Source: a beta proteobacterium AAP65
GTDB lineage: Bacteria; Pseudomonadota; Gammaproteobacteria; Burkholderiales; Burkholderiaceae_C
DNA length: 64,000 bases
Direction of reading: 5' to 3'
NCBI GenBank assembly: GCA_001295865.1
Contig: LJHW01000004.1
Coordinates: forward strand, 1 to 64,000
The notes below the pieces were generated by a model, which ran no database searches, was not told where the DNA came from, and was given only the letters and a program-made list of their open reading frames with translations. Positions 11,701 to 18,645 of this stretch are shown here, in pieces. Numbering within the stretch: position 1 is the stretch's first letter; each line of letters opens with the position of its first letter. Made by a program: the position numbers and the translations under genes.

Positions 11701-14700
11701 AAGACCAGGTGGCCAACCTGGAGACGGCCGACATCATCGCGCTGACCACCACGCAGGTGCAGGCCCTGGGCACGGCGGCCATCGCCGCCCTGACCACCGC
11801 CGGCGTGGCCGCGCTGCTGACCGACCAGCTGCAGGCCCTGAGCACGAAGCAGTTCGCCGCCATCGAAGCCGGTGACCTGGCCTCGATGACCAGCGCCCAG
11901 CTGCAGGCCATCACCACCGCCCAGCTGCCGGCCCTAACGGCCAGCCAGGCCGGTGCGCTGGACAGCACGGACGTGGGCCACCTCAGCACCGCGCAGATCG
12001 CCGCGCTGGGCACGGCCGCCGTGGCCGCGCTGAGCACCACCGTCATCGGCGGCCTGAGCACCGAGCAGGCGGCTGCGCTCACCTCGGCCCAGCTGCGCGC
12101 CCTCTCGGCCGCGCAGGTGCAGGCCCTCGAAACCGCCGACCTCAACGCACTGGGCAGCAGCCAGGTGGCCGCCCTGACCACGGTGCAGATCGCCGATCTC
12201 ACCACCGCCCAATTGGCGGCCCTGGACGCCACACGCCTGGGCTTCCTGAGCACCGGGCAGCTGCGCGCCCTGAGCTCGGCCGATATCGGCGCGCTCACGT
12301 CCGATCAGGTGCCCAACCTCAGCGCCACCCAGGTGGCCAGCCTGAGCGCAGCCCAGGTGGTGGGCCTGGACACCGTGGACATCGCCGCCATGGGCACCGA
12401 GCAGATCGCAGCCTTCAGCACCGCCGCCATCGGCGCGCTGACCCAGGCCCAGTTCGAAGCCCTGAGCACGGAACAGGCCGCGGTGCTGACGGCCGCCCAG
12501 CTGCGTGCCATCCCCACGGCGACGCTGGTGGCCATGGCCACGGAAGACCTGAACGCCCTCAGCCCGGCGCAGTTCGCGGCGCTGTCCACCACCCAGGTGG
12601 CGGCCCTCACGACGCTGCAGCTGTCCAACCTGAGCGACGGTCTGCTGACCAGCATGGGCACGGCCCAGCTGGCCGCCATCGACCCCACCCGCCTGCAGTC
12701 GCTGGGCACCGCCGAGTTCGCCGTGCTCAGCGCCGCGCAGCTCGGTGGCCTGACCACGACGCAGGTGCAGTCGATGGAGACCGAAGACCTGGCCTCGCTG
12801 AGCGACCTGCAACTGCGCGGCATCAGCACCGCCGGCATCGCGGCGCTGAGCTCGGCCCAGCTGCAGGCCCTGGAAACCAACCAGATCCCGGGCCTCACCA
12901 CGGCCCAGCTGCGCGCCATCAGCAACACCAACTTCGCGTTGCTGGAAACCGCTGACCTGGCCCAGCTCAGCCAGAGCCAGATTGCCGGCCTCAGCACGGG
13001 CCAGGTGGCCGCGCTGACGACCGAGCAGCTGACCAACCTGACCGACAGCCAGCTCAGCTACCTGACCACGGCCCACATCGCCAACCTGGACAGCGCCAAG
13101 CTCAACACCCTGAGCACGGCCCAGTTCCAGGTGCTGACGACGGCGCAGATCGCGGCGCTGACCACCGCCCAGGTGGCCAACCTCGACAACGCCGATCTGG
13201 CCGTGCTCACCACCGACCAGGTGCGGGCGCTGGGCACGGAAGACATCGTTGCGATGTCGGCCGGCCAGCTGCAGGCCCTGACGACGGCCCAGGTGGCCGC
13301 GCTGCGCACGCAGCAGATCACCGCCATCCAGACCACTGACCTGGCGGTGATGCAGACCGAGGACATCGCCGCGCTGGGCACGGCCCAGGTGCGGGCCCTG
13401 ACGGCCGCCCAGGTGGCCGCGCTCAGCGACAGCCAGCTCACGAACATGAGCAACGCCCAGCTGGCGGCCATCGGCTCGGCACAGATCGCCTCCATCGGCA
13501 CGGCCACGCTGAACGCCCTGGGCTCCTCGCAGTTCCAGGCGCTGACCACGGCGCAGCTCGGCCAGCTGAGCACGGCGCAGATCAGCAACCTGGAGACGGA
13601 AGACCTCGCCGCGCTGAGCACCTCGCAGATCCGTGCGCTGAGCACCGCGGGCATCAACGCCCTGTCGGCGGGCGGCCTCACGGCCCTGAGCAGCGCGCAG
13701 GTGATGGCGCTGAGCACGCAGCAGGTGCGGGCCCTGGCCTCGGCCAACCTCACGGCACTGGAAACCGCCGACCTGGCCGCGATGAGCGTGACCCAGGTGG
13801 CCGCCTTCACCGGCGACCAGCTCGGTGCCATGTCGGCCGGCCAGTTCGCGGCCATGACCACCCGCCAGGTGGCGGCGCTGAGCATCGGCCAGATCGGCGC
13901 CCTGAGCGCCGGCGACCTGGCGCAGTTCACCACCGCCCAGTTCGCGGCCATGACGGTGGCGCAGATCGGCGCCATTGGCACCGCCCAGGCCAACGGCCTG
14001 GAGACCGCCGACATCGCGGCGCTGAGCACGGCACAGATCCGCGCCCTCACCACCGCGGCGGTGGGTGCGCTGTCCACCGCCGGTGTGGTGGCGCTGAGCA
14101 CGGCGCAGGCCGCGGCGCTGACCACCGCCCAGGTGCTGGCGCTGGAGACCGAAGACGTGGCCCAGCTGGAAACCGAAGACCTCGCGGCGTTCAGCGCAGC
14201 CCAGGTGGCGGCCCTGTCCACCGCCCAGGTGGACGCCCTCACCGGCGGCCAGCTGGCCGCGCTGACCACGGCGCAGGTGGCGGCCCTCACGGTGAACCAG
14301 CTGACGGCGCTGAGCGGCGCCGACCTGTCGAACTTCGGCTCGGCACAGATCGCTGCCCTGAGCACGGCCCAGGTCAACAGCCTGAGCACGGCGCAGATCT
14401 CCACGCTGGCCGCGGCCGACGTGGCTGCCATGACCACCGCACAGATCCGCGGCCTGGGCACGGCCGCCATCGAGGCCCTGACTACCGAACAGGTGCAGGC
14501 GCTCACCACCGCCCAGGTGGCTGCGCTGAGCACCCAGCAGGTGCAGGCGCTGCAGACCGAAGACCTGGTGCAGCTGGAAAGCGCTGACCTGCAGGCCTTC
14601 ACCACGGCGCAGATCGCGGCGCTGAGCACCGAGCAGATCGAGGCGCTGACCCTCGGGCAGCTGGGCCAGCTCACCAACGCGCAGGTGGCGGCGCTGACCA

Positions 14701-15695
14701 CGGCGCAACTGGCTACCTTCGACACCGCCGAGATCGCGGCCTTCAGCACCGAGCAGTTTGCGGCGCTGACGACGGCGCAGATCGTGGCGATGAGCACGGC
14801 GCAGATCGCCGGCCTGGAGACGCAGGACATCGTCGCCCTGACCACGGCCCAGGCCCGTGCGCTGACCGAAGAGCAGATCGTGGCGCTGACCACCACGCAG
14901 GTGGTGGCCTTCCAGACCGAAGACCTCGGCGCCATGACCATGACCCAGTACAACGCCTTCGAAGGCGAGGACTGGGAGGCGATGAGCACGGAACAGTTCT
15001 TCGCGCTGCAGGCGGTGACGCCGGTGGTGCTGGACCTGGACGGTGACGGCGTGCAAACGCTGGCAGCGGCCAACGGCGTGAACTTCGACCTCACGGCCAG
15101 CGGCCAGGCGACGCAAGTCGGCTGGGCCAGCACCACCGACGGCCTGCTGGTGCGCGACATCAACGGCAACGGCACCATCGACGACGGGCGCGAGCTCTTC
15201 GGCGGCGCCACGCAGCTGGCCAACGGACGGCGTGCGGGTGATGGCTACCGCGCCATGGCCGATCTGGACAGCAACGGCGACGGCAAGCTCAGCGCCGCCG
15301 ACGAGAAGTTCGGCGAGCTGAAGCTGTGGGTCGACGCCAACAGCGACGGTGTCACCGACGCCGGCGAACTGAAGGGCCTGCTGGACATGGGTGTGGCCGA
15401 GATCAGCCTCGACTTCACCAAGACCACCGACCTGAACAACGGCAACCTGATGGGCCTGGTGGGCAACTACACCAAGACCGACGGCACGCAGGCCGCGATG
15501 GCCGACGTGTGGTTCGCCAAGGACACGGCCACGCCGAGTGCCGCAGAACTGCTCAGCGGCCCCGCCGCCGAGCTGCTGGGCAGCGAAGCCGGCCACGCCC
15601 CGGCTGCGGCAACGGCTGGCGCTGCCGGCGGCCTGGTGATGAACCGCGGCGCGCTCGACGACGAGCTGCTGCGCAGCCAGGTGCCGCTGATCTGA
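2757..15695 (+). CDS. giant octapeptide-repeat protein with C-terminal calcium-binding module
   Basis: A 4,312-residue protein of unknown function. The start at 2757 follows AAAGGA; upstream in-frame codons encode nothing repeat-like. From about residue 9 to 4084 it consists of octapeptides with consensus (S/T)-T-A-Q-(I/V/L)-A-A-(L/M), about 500 copies. Some octads replace Gln with Asp and begin with E/Q/D (ETADLAAL type). These Asp octads recur in steps of 7, 6 and 4, giving a 17-octad super-repeat. Residues from about 4087 form a module with DLDGDG, DINGNG, DSNGDG and DANSDG loops, the EF-hand-like calcium domain seen at the ends of large secreted RTX-type and adhesin proteins. There is no N-terminal signal peptide, so type I secretion is a reasonable inference, but no HlyB/HlyD pair lies nearby. 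Each octad looks like a short capped helix. A surface adhesin or S-layer-like role is a guess. Confidence 0.9.
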   Translation: MASNIPNFTPAQIAVLTTQQIAALTTEDWAAFSTAQIAALTGVQMPAISVAGLRVFTPTQIAAIDAPDVTQFTATQVQALSTTQVQAFTTEQINALASQQVQALTTSQIASMQTVDIAAIATQAVSALTAAQITALGTAGVVALDTAQIGALSTAAVRALSNAQLVALSEADFTAMGSAQLAALTSTQLRALGTADIRAISSEDIAALGTTGLSALTSAQFGALSTEQISALSTAQIAGLGTTQIRQLTSAQLAALGTDDIAALSSAQIAALSTTAIPGLGDAAIAALRTSQIVALSSAQIRAIATDAIDALESADIAAMSTTQIAGFSGPQAAALEVAELAALSTAQIRALGTAAVDALTTAQIESLSPTQVAAMSTAQLARLDTITEAQLAALTTTQVASLGAAYGASLTTADIAAMSTAQLRLLSTGAISGLESADINVLSSDQLNALSLAQLGAINTAALAGLATDDIVALGTSRLSGITSTQLGAFSTEQLNALTTTQVRALTGVQLDGLSAEDLDALATERLAALSSAQLATLSSAQAVGLTTDIGVLTTAQINGLTSGAIAALGTALASENIVTLSAGPMAGITTAQFAQLGTAAIAALSVPQLRALNTAVIASLDGGEIAALTSAQVAGLNAAQITAMGANVSELDGDLAALSAAQVGALTTAQVVGLTADFAQLGTTQVAGLTREHIVALGSNIGLLSTAQFAALTPSQLGALTTDQVTGLSADDLGALNSRQIASLSTQAVAAMGTDQLNSLTTAQVQGLTAGHFTAMGTADFAAFETADLAALTASQMRGLSTAMLAALSPTQAGVFGSAQLAALSSAQLGALFEDNASSTIDLSALSPSQIGGLSAAGIAALTTAQVAGLSTAQLAGLSTAQVRALETEDLAVLTTDKLAAFSSAQIGAMTTDQIATFDTAELTSLSSVQIAGLSSAQLASLTPERLNALTTEQFSGMSSGQIARLSTEQVAALQTEDLAAISTQAIKGLSSSAITAMSAEALGALTTGQIAALTTQQVRGIEADDLGTLATEKLAALGTAQIAALNTTQIEALSGTQLAALDPTRIAALTTAQLRAVAADELAGLGTAAFAAMGTAQLASLTTDQAVALQTADLAVLSSAQVRAFGTAAMAAMNADQVAALGKDLGTAQMAALTTTQLRALDADDFTAFSSAQIGQLFSSQLRALSSAQLEALSPDQLAGLSTLQISQLNAAQVATMEAGDLASLSSEQYAGFTTAQIAALTTTQAVALEAADLAALASDRYRALSTANIAALDGGQIAALTSAQAAALSTAQLRAIDADDLIGVSTQALAALTGAQVLALSSAQLAALSADQLSALSTAQVSGLSTAQIAGMSPDQLNALSTAQFAKLTTAQVAAITAEQMAQLEAADFAALTPVQIRALTPTQIAAITGDTLLSLTTEQAAALSTAQVRAIEPAVLAQMETADLAALGTAQVAALADTQINALTPDQLAAFGTAQVRALTATQIGLLSADDIAALTPTQIGALTTAQVAALTPAQAAALEAADVAAMGTQQIAALSPANVTALSADGISGLTTAQAAALTTAQVAALETADLALMSSANLRALGTAQVRALSEAQLDALGADLLASLSTTQVAALSAEQIADIDVGNLPALGTEHFAAMSTGQVAAITAGQAAGMDAADITALGAARISALTPAAIAALEGAQVAALSTAQAAALTADQAAAIDADAIGSLSTANLAALKTAAVRALSTAQLDALDVDQLAALTTAQVVALTPAQLASLTPADLAAMTTEQFRAMGTAQIAAITTAQAAELQSADVAALTTAQITALGANRLAQLSLEAIQGLSTAQVAALTTAQVAALTAEQITGMQTADVAALTTAQLSALSSTQFAAFSADQLAALSSSQVKGWTAAQIGGMSAESLAALSSDQFRALGTEEIAAITSAQAPLLETVDIAALSTAQIRALGTATVAALSADGIAALTTAQAAALQTAQVAALTLEQMAALQTADLAAMNTAQLAVLTTAQLDALSSAQLAALTTRQVASLSTLQFASLDANDLAAMGTAQYRAMTTAQLAALTTTQAAALESTDLAALTALQVRALSDAAVGALSATTLAGMGTLQAGALTSSQLATLNIEQIAALETADLAAIGAPVLATLGTAQIEAMSSAQLAALSTRQVAGLTAQQFAAIEVADLAAMGTAQFARMTTAQIAAMTADQAAGLEAADLAVLGTAQLRAMSTAAIAALSESAIPSLTTAQVRALSDAQVGALTGGQVAALESADLRALSTAQIQLLSTAQIEALSSAQVGALTTAQLAALTTTQFAALDAADQAALGTAQYLSLGTSQIAAMTAEQAGALATEVLAALSTAQVRAFSTEALAGLGSAAVVALTTAQVAALTAGQVAGLGANVLNALQTVDLAAMNTEQIGSFSAEQLNQLSSTQLGALTSRQVAALTTTQIAGLEAGNLAAMTSTQFAALTTAQLSVLSTEQAAALESADVAALSVTQVRALTPDTVGALSAAAVTALSTAQAAALSVGQVAALASGNLSALETVDLVKLGSAQINALGAEGFTLLSTGQIAALSTSQVANLDPGLLSALGTDTLNSLTTAQFAALTAGQLTSLTDEQVSSLQTADLRALGSTQLRALSDTQITALTAVQVAALATNQVAALTTNQLAALDIDDFTGMGTDQFQALTTAQMASLSADQLAAMDTLDISVLSSAQLRAIAPENLAALTGDALQALTSAQVPVLTTAQIAALDATALASMDTADIALLGTAQIAALRGEQLAAMGTAQINALTTAQAAALTTTQISELSVTNLNALGSAQFQALGTRQIAALTVEQIANLETVDLAALGSSQLRALGADQLAALTTAGIAAMGTAQIAALSTLQITQLEADDLAALTTAQLAGMTAAQVGAITDVQASLLTSADLGAFGTTTIASLNTAAIAALTTAAVAGLTVAQVPLLTTKQIAAMEPAVLAAFDSAQIQALSTAQIARLTEDQVANLETADIIALTTTQVQALGTAAIAALTTAGVAALLTDQLQALSTKQFAAIEAGDLASMTSAQLQAITTAQLPALTASQAGALDSTDVGHLSTAQIAALGTAAVAALSTTVIGGLSTEQAAALTSAQLRALSAAQVQALETADLNALGSSQVAALTTVQIADLTTAQLAALDATRLGFLSTGQLRALSSADIGALTSDQVPNLSATQVASLSAAQVVGLDTVDIAAMGTEQIAAFSTAAIGALTQAQFEALSTEQAAVLTAAQLRAIPTATLVAMATEDLNALSPAQFAALSTTQVAALTTLQLSNLSDGLLTSMGTAQLAAIDPTRLQSLGTAEFAVLSAAQLGGLTTTQVQSMETEDLASLSDLQLRGISTAGIAALSSAQLQALETNQIPGLTTAQLRAISNTNFALLETADLAQLSQSQIAGLSTGQVAALTTEQLTNLTDSQLSYLTTAHIANLDSAKLNTLSTAQFQVLTTAQIAALTTAQVANLDNADLAVLTTDQVRALGTEDIVAMSAGQLQALTTAQVAALRTQQITAIQTTDLAVMQTEDIAALGTAQVRALTAAQVAALSDSQLTNMSNAQLAAIGSAQIASIGTATLNALGSSQFQALTTAQLGQLSTAQISNLETEDLAALSTSQIRALSTAGINALSAGGLTALSSAQVMALSTQQVRALASANLTALETADLAAMSVTQVAAFTGDQLGAMSAGQFAAMTTRQVAALSIGQIGALSAGDLAQFTTAQFAAMTVAQIGAIGTAQANGLETADIAALSTAQIRALTTAAVGALSTAGVVALSTAQAAALTTAQVLALETEDVAQLETEDLAAFSAAQVAALSTAQVDALTGGQLAALTTAQVAALTVNQLTALSGADLSNFGSAQIAALSTAQVNSLSTAQISTLAAADVAAMTTAQIRGLGTAAIEALTTEQVQALTTAQVAALSTQQVQALQTEDLVQLESADLQAFTTAQIAALSTEQIEALTLGQLGQLTNAQVAALTTAQLATFDTAEIAAFSTEQFAALTTAQIVAMSTAQIAGLETQDIVALTTAQARALTEEQIVALTTTQVVAFQTEDLGAMTMTQYNAFEGEDWEAMSTEQFFALQAVTPVVLDLDGDGVQTLAAANGVNFDLTASGQATQVGWASTTDGLLVRDINGNGTIDDGRELFGGATQLANGRRAGDGYRAMADLDSNGDGKLSAADEKFGELKLWVDANSDGVTDAGELKGLLDMGVAEISLDFTKTTDLNNGNLMGLVGNYTKTDGTQAAMADVWFAKDTATPSAAELLSGPAAELLGSEAGHAPAAATAGAAGGLVMNRGALDDELLRSQVPLI
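2781..15008 (+). repeat. 24-bp tandem repeat array with 408-bp higher-order period
   Basis: This is the coding repeat of the giant protein: 24-bp units (one octapeptide) of the type acggcgcagatcgccgcgctg with the last codon boundary at ctg/atg. Asp-type units that mark the super-repeat start at 8145, 8553, 8961 and 9369, exactly 408 bp (17 units) apart. At this period the array holds about 30 super-repeats. A few units are longer or shorter, for example near 3905-3940 and 5265-5300. Units have diverged in sequence, so the array is old rather than a recent expansion. Confidence 0.9.
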
Positions 15696-15747
15696 GGCGG
15701 CTGACCCGAAGCCGCTGAACTGGCGGGGCACCCAGCCTCGCCAGCCA

Positions 15748-15787
15748 CCGCAGCGCCGGTGCCCGCAAGGGCCCGGCGCTGCGGTGC
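15748..15787 (+). terminator. terminator of the giant repeat gene
   Basis: A perfect 12-bp stem CCGCAGCGCCGG/CCGGCGCTGCGG encloses a further GCCC-GCAA-GGGC hairpin and is followed by TGCTTT. It lies between the convergent stop codons at 15695 and 15790 and may serve both strands, although the T run is short. Confidence 0.7.
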
Positions 15788-15789
15788 TT

Positions 15790-16533
15790 TCAGGCCGGCA
15801 CAAAGGCCTGTTCGTGCCCCACCGGCGCACCGTAGAGCTGCGCCAGCAGCGGCTGCTGCAGCACCTGCGCCACCGGCCCCTGGGCCAGCGTGCGGCCGTC
15901 GCGGATGAGCAGCGCCTCGTGGGCGTGCCGCGCGGCGTGGTTGGGGTCGTGGGTGCTGAAAAGTACGCCCAGGCCGGCCTCGGCCAGGCGGGCAATCTCG
16001 CGCAGCACCTTGCCCTGGTTGCCGAAATCGAGGCTGGCGGTGGGTTCGTCCAGCACGACGAAGGCCGCCTCCTGCGCCAGCGCGCGGGCGATCAGCGCGA
16101 GCTGCCTTTCGCCGCCCGAAACCTCGGGCGCCGGCCGGTCGGCCAGGTGTTCGATGCCCAGGCGGGCGAGTGCGGCGGCCGCGGCCTCGCGGTCACGCGC
16201 GCCGGGCCGCGCCAGCCAGCCGCCGTGCGCGGTGCGGCCCATCAGCACCAGCTCGCCCACGGTGAAGGCGAAGGCGCCGGCGTGGCTCTGCGGCACGTAG
16301 GCCAGGCGCTGCGCGCGTTCGCGCACGCCGTGTGCCGCCAGCGGCCGGCCGTCCAACAGCACCTGCCCACCCAGCGGCGGCAGCAAGCCGAGCAATGTTT
16401 TCAGCAGCGTGGTCTTGCCGCCGCCGTTGGGGCCCAGCAGCGCCAGCACGCGCCCGGGCTGCAGCTGCAGCGTGAAGCCGCGGCCCACGGCGTGGCCGGG
16501 GTAGCCGACATCGAGCGCCTGCGCCTGCAACAC
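15790..16533 (-). CDS. ABC transporter ATP-binding protein (FecE/BtuD/MolC-like)
   Basis: The ATPase of a FecCD-type importer, 247 residues. Walker A GPNGGGKT lies at 34-41, the Q-loop region YVPQS near 79-83, the signature VSGGE at 138-142, Walker B VVLDEP at 159-164 and the switch His near 195. It is last in a five-gene minus-strand operon, 2 bp after the permease. FecCD-type transporters move ferric siderophores, haem, cobalamin or, in the Haemophilus MolBCA case, molybdate/tungstate. The two oxyanion-like binding proteins in this operon favour molybdate or tungstate, but that is inference from context. Confidence 0.88.
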   Translation of the reverse strand: MLQAQALDVGYPGHAVGRGFTLQLQPGRVLALLGPNGGGKTTLLKTLLGLLPPLGGQVLLDGRPLAAHGVRERAQRLAYVPQSHAGAFAFTVGELVLMGRTAHGGWLARPGARDREAAAAALARLGIEHLADRPAPEVSGGERQLALIARALAQEAAFVVLDEPTASLDFGNQGKVLREIARLAEAGLGVLFSTHDPNHAARHAHEALLIRDGRTLAQGPVAQVLQQPLLAQLYGAPVGHEQAFVPA

Positions 16534-16535
16534 GG

Positions 16536-17603
16536 TCAGGCCCAGCCTTTGCGCTGCTGGCTGCGCAAGAGCGCGATGAAAAACGGCGTGCCCACCACCG
16601 CGGTGAGGATGCCCAGCGGCACCTCCACCGGCGCCACCGTGCGCGCCAGCGTGTCGATGAAGAGCAAGAAGCCGCCGCCCAGCAAGGCCGTGGTGGGCAG
16701 CAGACGCGGGAAAGAAGGCCCGACGAGCAAACGCGCCAGGTGCGGCACCACCAGGCCCACCCAGCCCACGATGCCGGCCGCGGCCACGCTGGCCGCCGTC
16801 ACCAGCGTGGCTGCGGCGACGATGGCCAGGCGCAGCGCCGTGGTGGGTGCACCCAAGGCGCGTGCTTCTTCGTCGGGCAAAGACATCACGTTCAGCCGCC
16901 AGCGCAAGAGCAGCAGCACCGCGGTGCCCACGGCCACGGGGCCCAGCAGCGGCAGCAGGTCGTCGGGCGCGGTGCCCGAGAGGCTGCCCAGCAGCCAGAA
17001 GGTCATGGCCGGCAGCTGTTCATAGGGGTCGGCCAGGTACTTCACCAGGCCGATGGCCGCGCCCAGCAGCGCGCCGATGACGATGCCCGTGAGCAGCAGG
17101 CCCAGCAGCGGATCGCTGCCGCGCAGGCTGCCGCCCAGCGCATAGACCAGCGCCACCGCGAGCAAACCGCCGCCGAAGGCCGCGGCCTGGATACCGAAGA
17201 TGCCGAACGACAAGAAGATGCCCAGCACCGCGCCCAGCGCAGCGCCGGCCGAAGCACCCAGGATGTCGGGCGACACCAGCGGGTTGCGGAACAGCCCCTG
17301 GAAGGCCGCGCCCGCCACCGACAGCGCCGCGCCCACCGCCACCGCCGCCAGCACACGCGGCCCGCGCACCTGCAGCACCACGCTTTCCACGGCGGGCGGC
17401 AAGCCCGAGGGCTGGCCGGTGAGCTTGTCCCACAAGAGCTGCAGCACATCGGCCGGCTGTACCGGAAAACGTCCGAACAAAAAAGCCAGCGCCAGCGCCA
17501 GCAGCAAGAGCACGCCGGCCAGCAGCGGCCCGGCCCAGGCACGGCGTTCAGGGGCGAACTTGGCCTGCGGTGCGGGCACCTCAGCCGCGCCCGGCGAGCA
17601 CAC
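16536..17603 (-). CDS. FecCD-family ABC transporter permease
   Basis: A 355-residue inner-membrane permease with about ten spans. The family motif GAAFQGLFRNPLVSPDILGA is present near residues 117-136, and the coupling loop with GLVVPHLAR lies near 280. The start is a GTG at 17603, which overlaps the end of the upstream binding-protein gene by 23 bp and suggests translational coupling; a later start is possible. It pairs with the ATPase directly downstream. The family covers iron-siderophore, cobalamin, haem and MolB-type molybdate permeases; the substrate is inferred from the neighbouring binding proteins. Confidence 0.88.
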   Translation of the reverse strand: MCSPGAAEVPAPQAKFAPERRAWAGPLLAGVLLLLALALAFLFGRFPVQPADVLQLLWDKLTGQPSGLPPAVESVVLQVRGPRVLAAVAVGAALSVAGAAFQGLFRNPLVSPDILGASAGAALGAVLGIFLSFGIFGIQAAAFGGGLLAVALVYALGGSLRGSDPLLGLLLTGIVIGALLGAAIGLVKYLADPYEQLPAMTFWLLGSLSGTAPDDLLPLLGPVAVGTAVLLLLRWRLNVMSLPDEEARALGAPTTALRLAIVAAATLVTAASVAAAGIVGWVGLVVPHLARLLVGPSFPRLLPTTALLGGGFLLFIDTLARTVAPVEVPLGILTAVVGTPFFIALLRSQQRKGWA

Positions 17604-18645
17604 GCGCCACTTGCGCGTCGCTCAAGCTCACGCCGTAATAGCCGCGGTAGAACTCGCGTGTGATCACCCCCAGGTCTTCAGGGAAGAGCTGCGGGAACAC
17701 CACCTTGCCCAGCCACCACAGCCCCGGCAGCCGGTTCACGCCGGGCGGAAAGTCGACCCAGCCAAAGGGCAGCTTGGGGCTGAGATGCACACGCCCTTCG
17801 CGCACCGCACGCACGCCCTGCCACATCGGCATCTCGCGCACGTTGGCGGCGAAGCTCTGGTCGATGGTGATGATGAGGTCGGGGTCCCAGCGCAGCACCT
17901 GCTCGATGGACACACGCGCCAGGCCACCGGGCGTGTCGGCGCTCACCAGGCGCAGGCCCATGGCATCGAGGCTCTCGATGTTGATCGAGCCGCCCAGGCC
18001 CGTTTCCAGGCCCATGGGGCCGCGCGCGTAGTACACGCGCGGGCGCTTGTCGGCCGGCACGGCAGACACGCGGCCGACGACGGTGTTGATGATCTGCTCG
18101 GACGACTGCGCCAGTTCACGCGCCCGCGCCGGCCGGCCCAGCAATTCACCCAGCAGCGTGTAGCTGCGCGGGATGGCCGGCAAGCGGCCGTCGAGCAGCG
18201 CGTAGGGGATGCCGGTCTGCTGCTGCACGCGTTGCGCCAGCTCGACATAGGTGTCGCGCACCGAGCCGCTGTCAATGATGAGGTCGGGCCGCGCGGCGAG
18301 CACGGCCTCCAGGTTGGCGCTGTTGCCGCGGCCGGTGATGCGGCCCAGCTCGGGCCGGTTGCCGATGCCGGGCAGCAGGAACTCCAGCTCTTCAGGCCGG
18401 TTGGCGCGCGGCCAGCCCAGCAGCAGATCGGGCGCCAGCGTGTAGAGCAGGATGGCCGCCGGCGGGCCGGCCGGGAACACCCGCTGCACGTTCCTGGGCA
18501 CCGTCACGGCGCGGCCGGCGCTGTCGGTGACGGTGGCCGCAGCGGTGGCCGGCTGGGCCCAGACCGGCGCCGCCAGGGCCGCCGCGCCAGCGGCGAGCCA
18601 GGCGCGCCGGTTCAAGGCTGGTGCAGACACAGGCTCGTCGTTCAT
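17581..18645 (-). CDS. periplasmic binding protein, FecB/BtuF/MolA-like
   Basis: A 354-residue class III (helical-backbone) binding protein. The N-terminus has a twin-Arg followed by a hydrophobic stretch ending APVWAQ, so it is exported, perhaps by Tat. The first domain starts near TVTDSAGRAVTVP, where FecB-like proteins define the fold, and the middle contains ARPDLIIDSGS. It is the natural partner of the FecCD permease. It overlaps the upstream ModA-like gene by 4 bp (ATGA). MolA of the molybdate/tungstate importer belongs to this class, as do siderophore-binding proteins, so the ligand remains open. Confidence 0.85.
   Translation of the reverse strand: MNDEPVSAPALNRRAWLAAGAAALAAPVWAQPATAAATVTDSAGRAVTVPRNVQRVFPAGPPAAILLYTLAPDLLLGWPRANRPEELEFLLPGIGNRPELGRITGRGNSANLEAVLAARPDLIIDSGSVRDTYVELAQRVQQQTGIPYALLDGRLPAIPRSYTLLGELLGRPARARELAQSSEQIINTVVGRVSAVPADKRPRVYYARGPMGLETGLGGSINIESLDAMGLRLVSADTPGGLARVSIEQVLRWDPDLIITIDQSFAANVREMPMWQGVRAVREGRVHLSPKLPFGWVDFPPGVNRLPGLWWLGKVVFPQLFPEDLGVITREFYRGYYGVSLSDAQVARVLAGRG

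Noticed and set aside
2781..15008. Tandem array considered as CRISPR or satellite DNA
   Set aside because: Units are contiguous 24-mers in one reading frame with codon-position variation, no spacers, and no cas genes nearby.
2646..15995. Very long minus-strand open frames opposite the giant repeat gene (up to 2,140 codons)
   Set aside because: They are shadows: the 24-bp coding repeat has no stop codons in several other frames, so long frames appear automatically. Their products are repeat mirrors without any domain.
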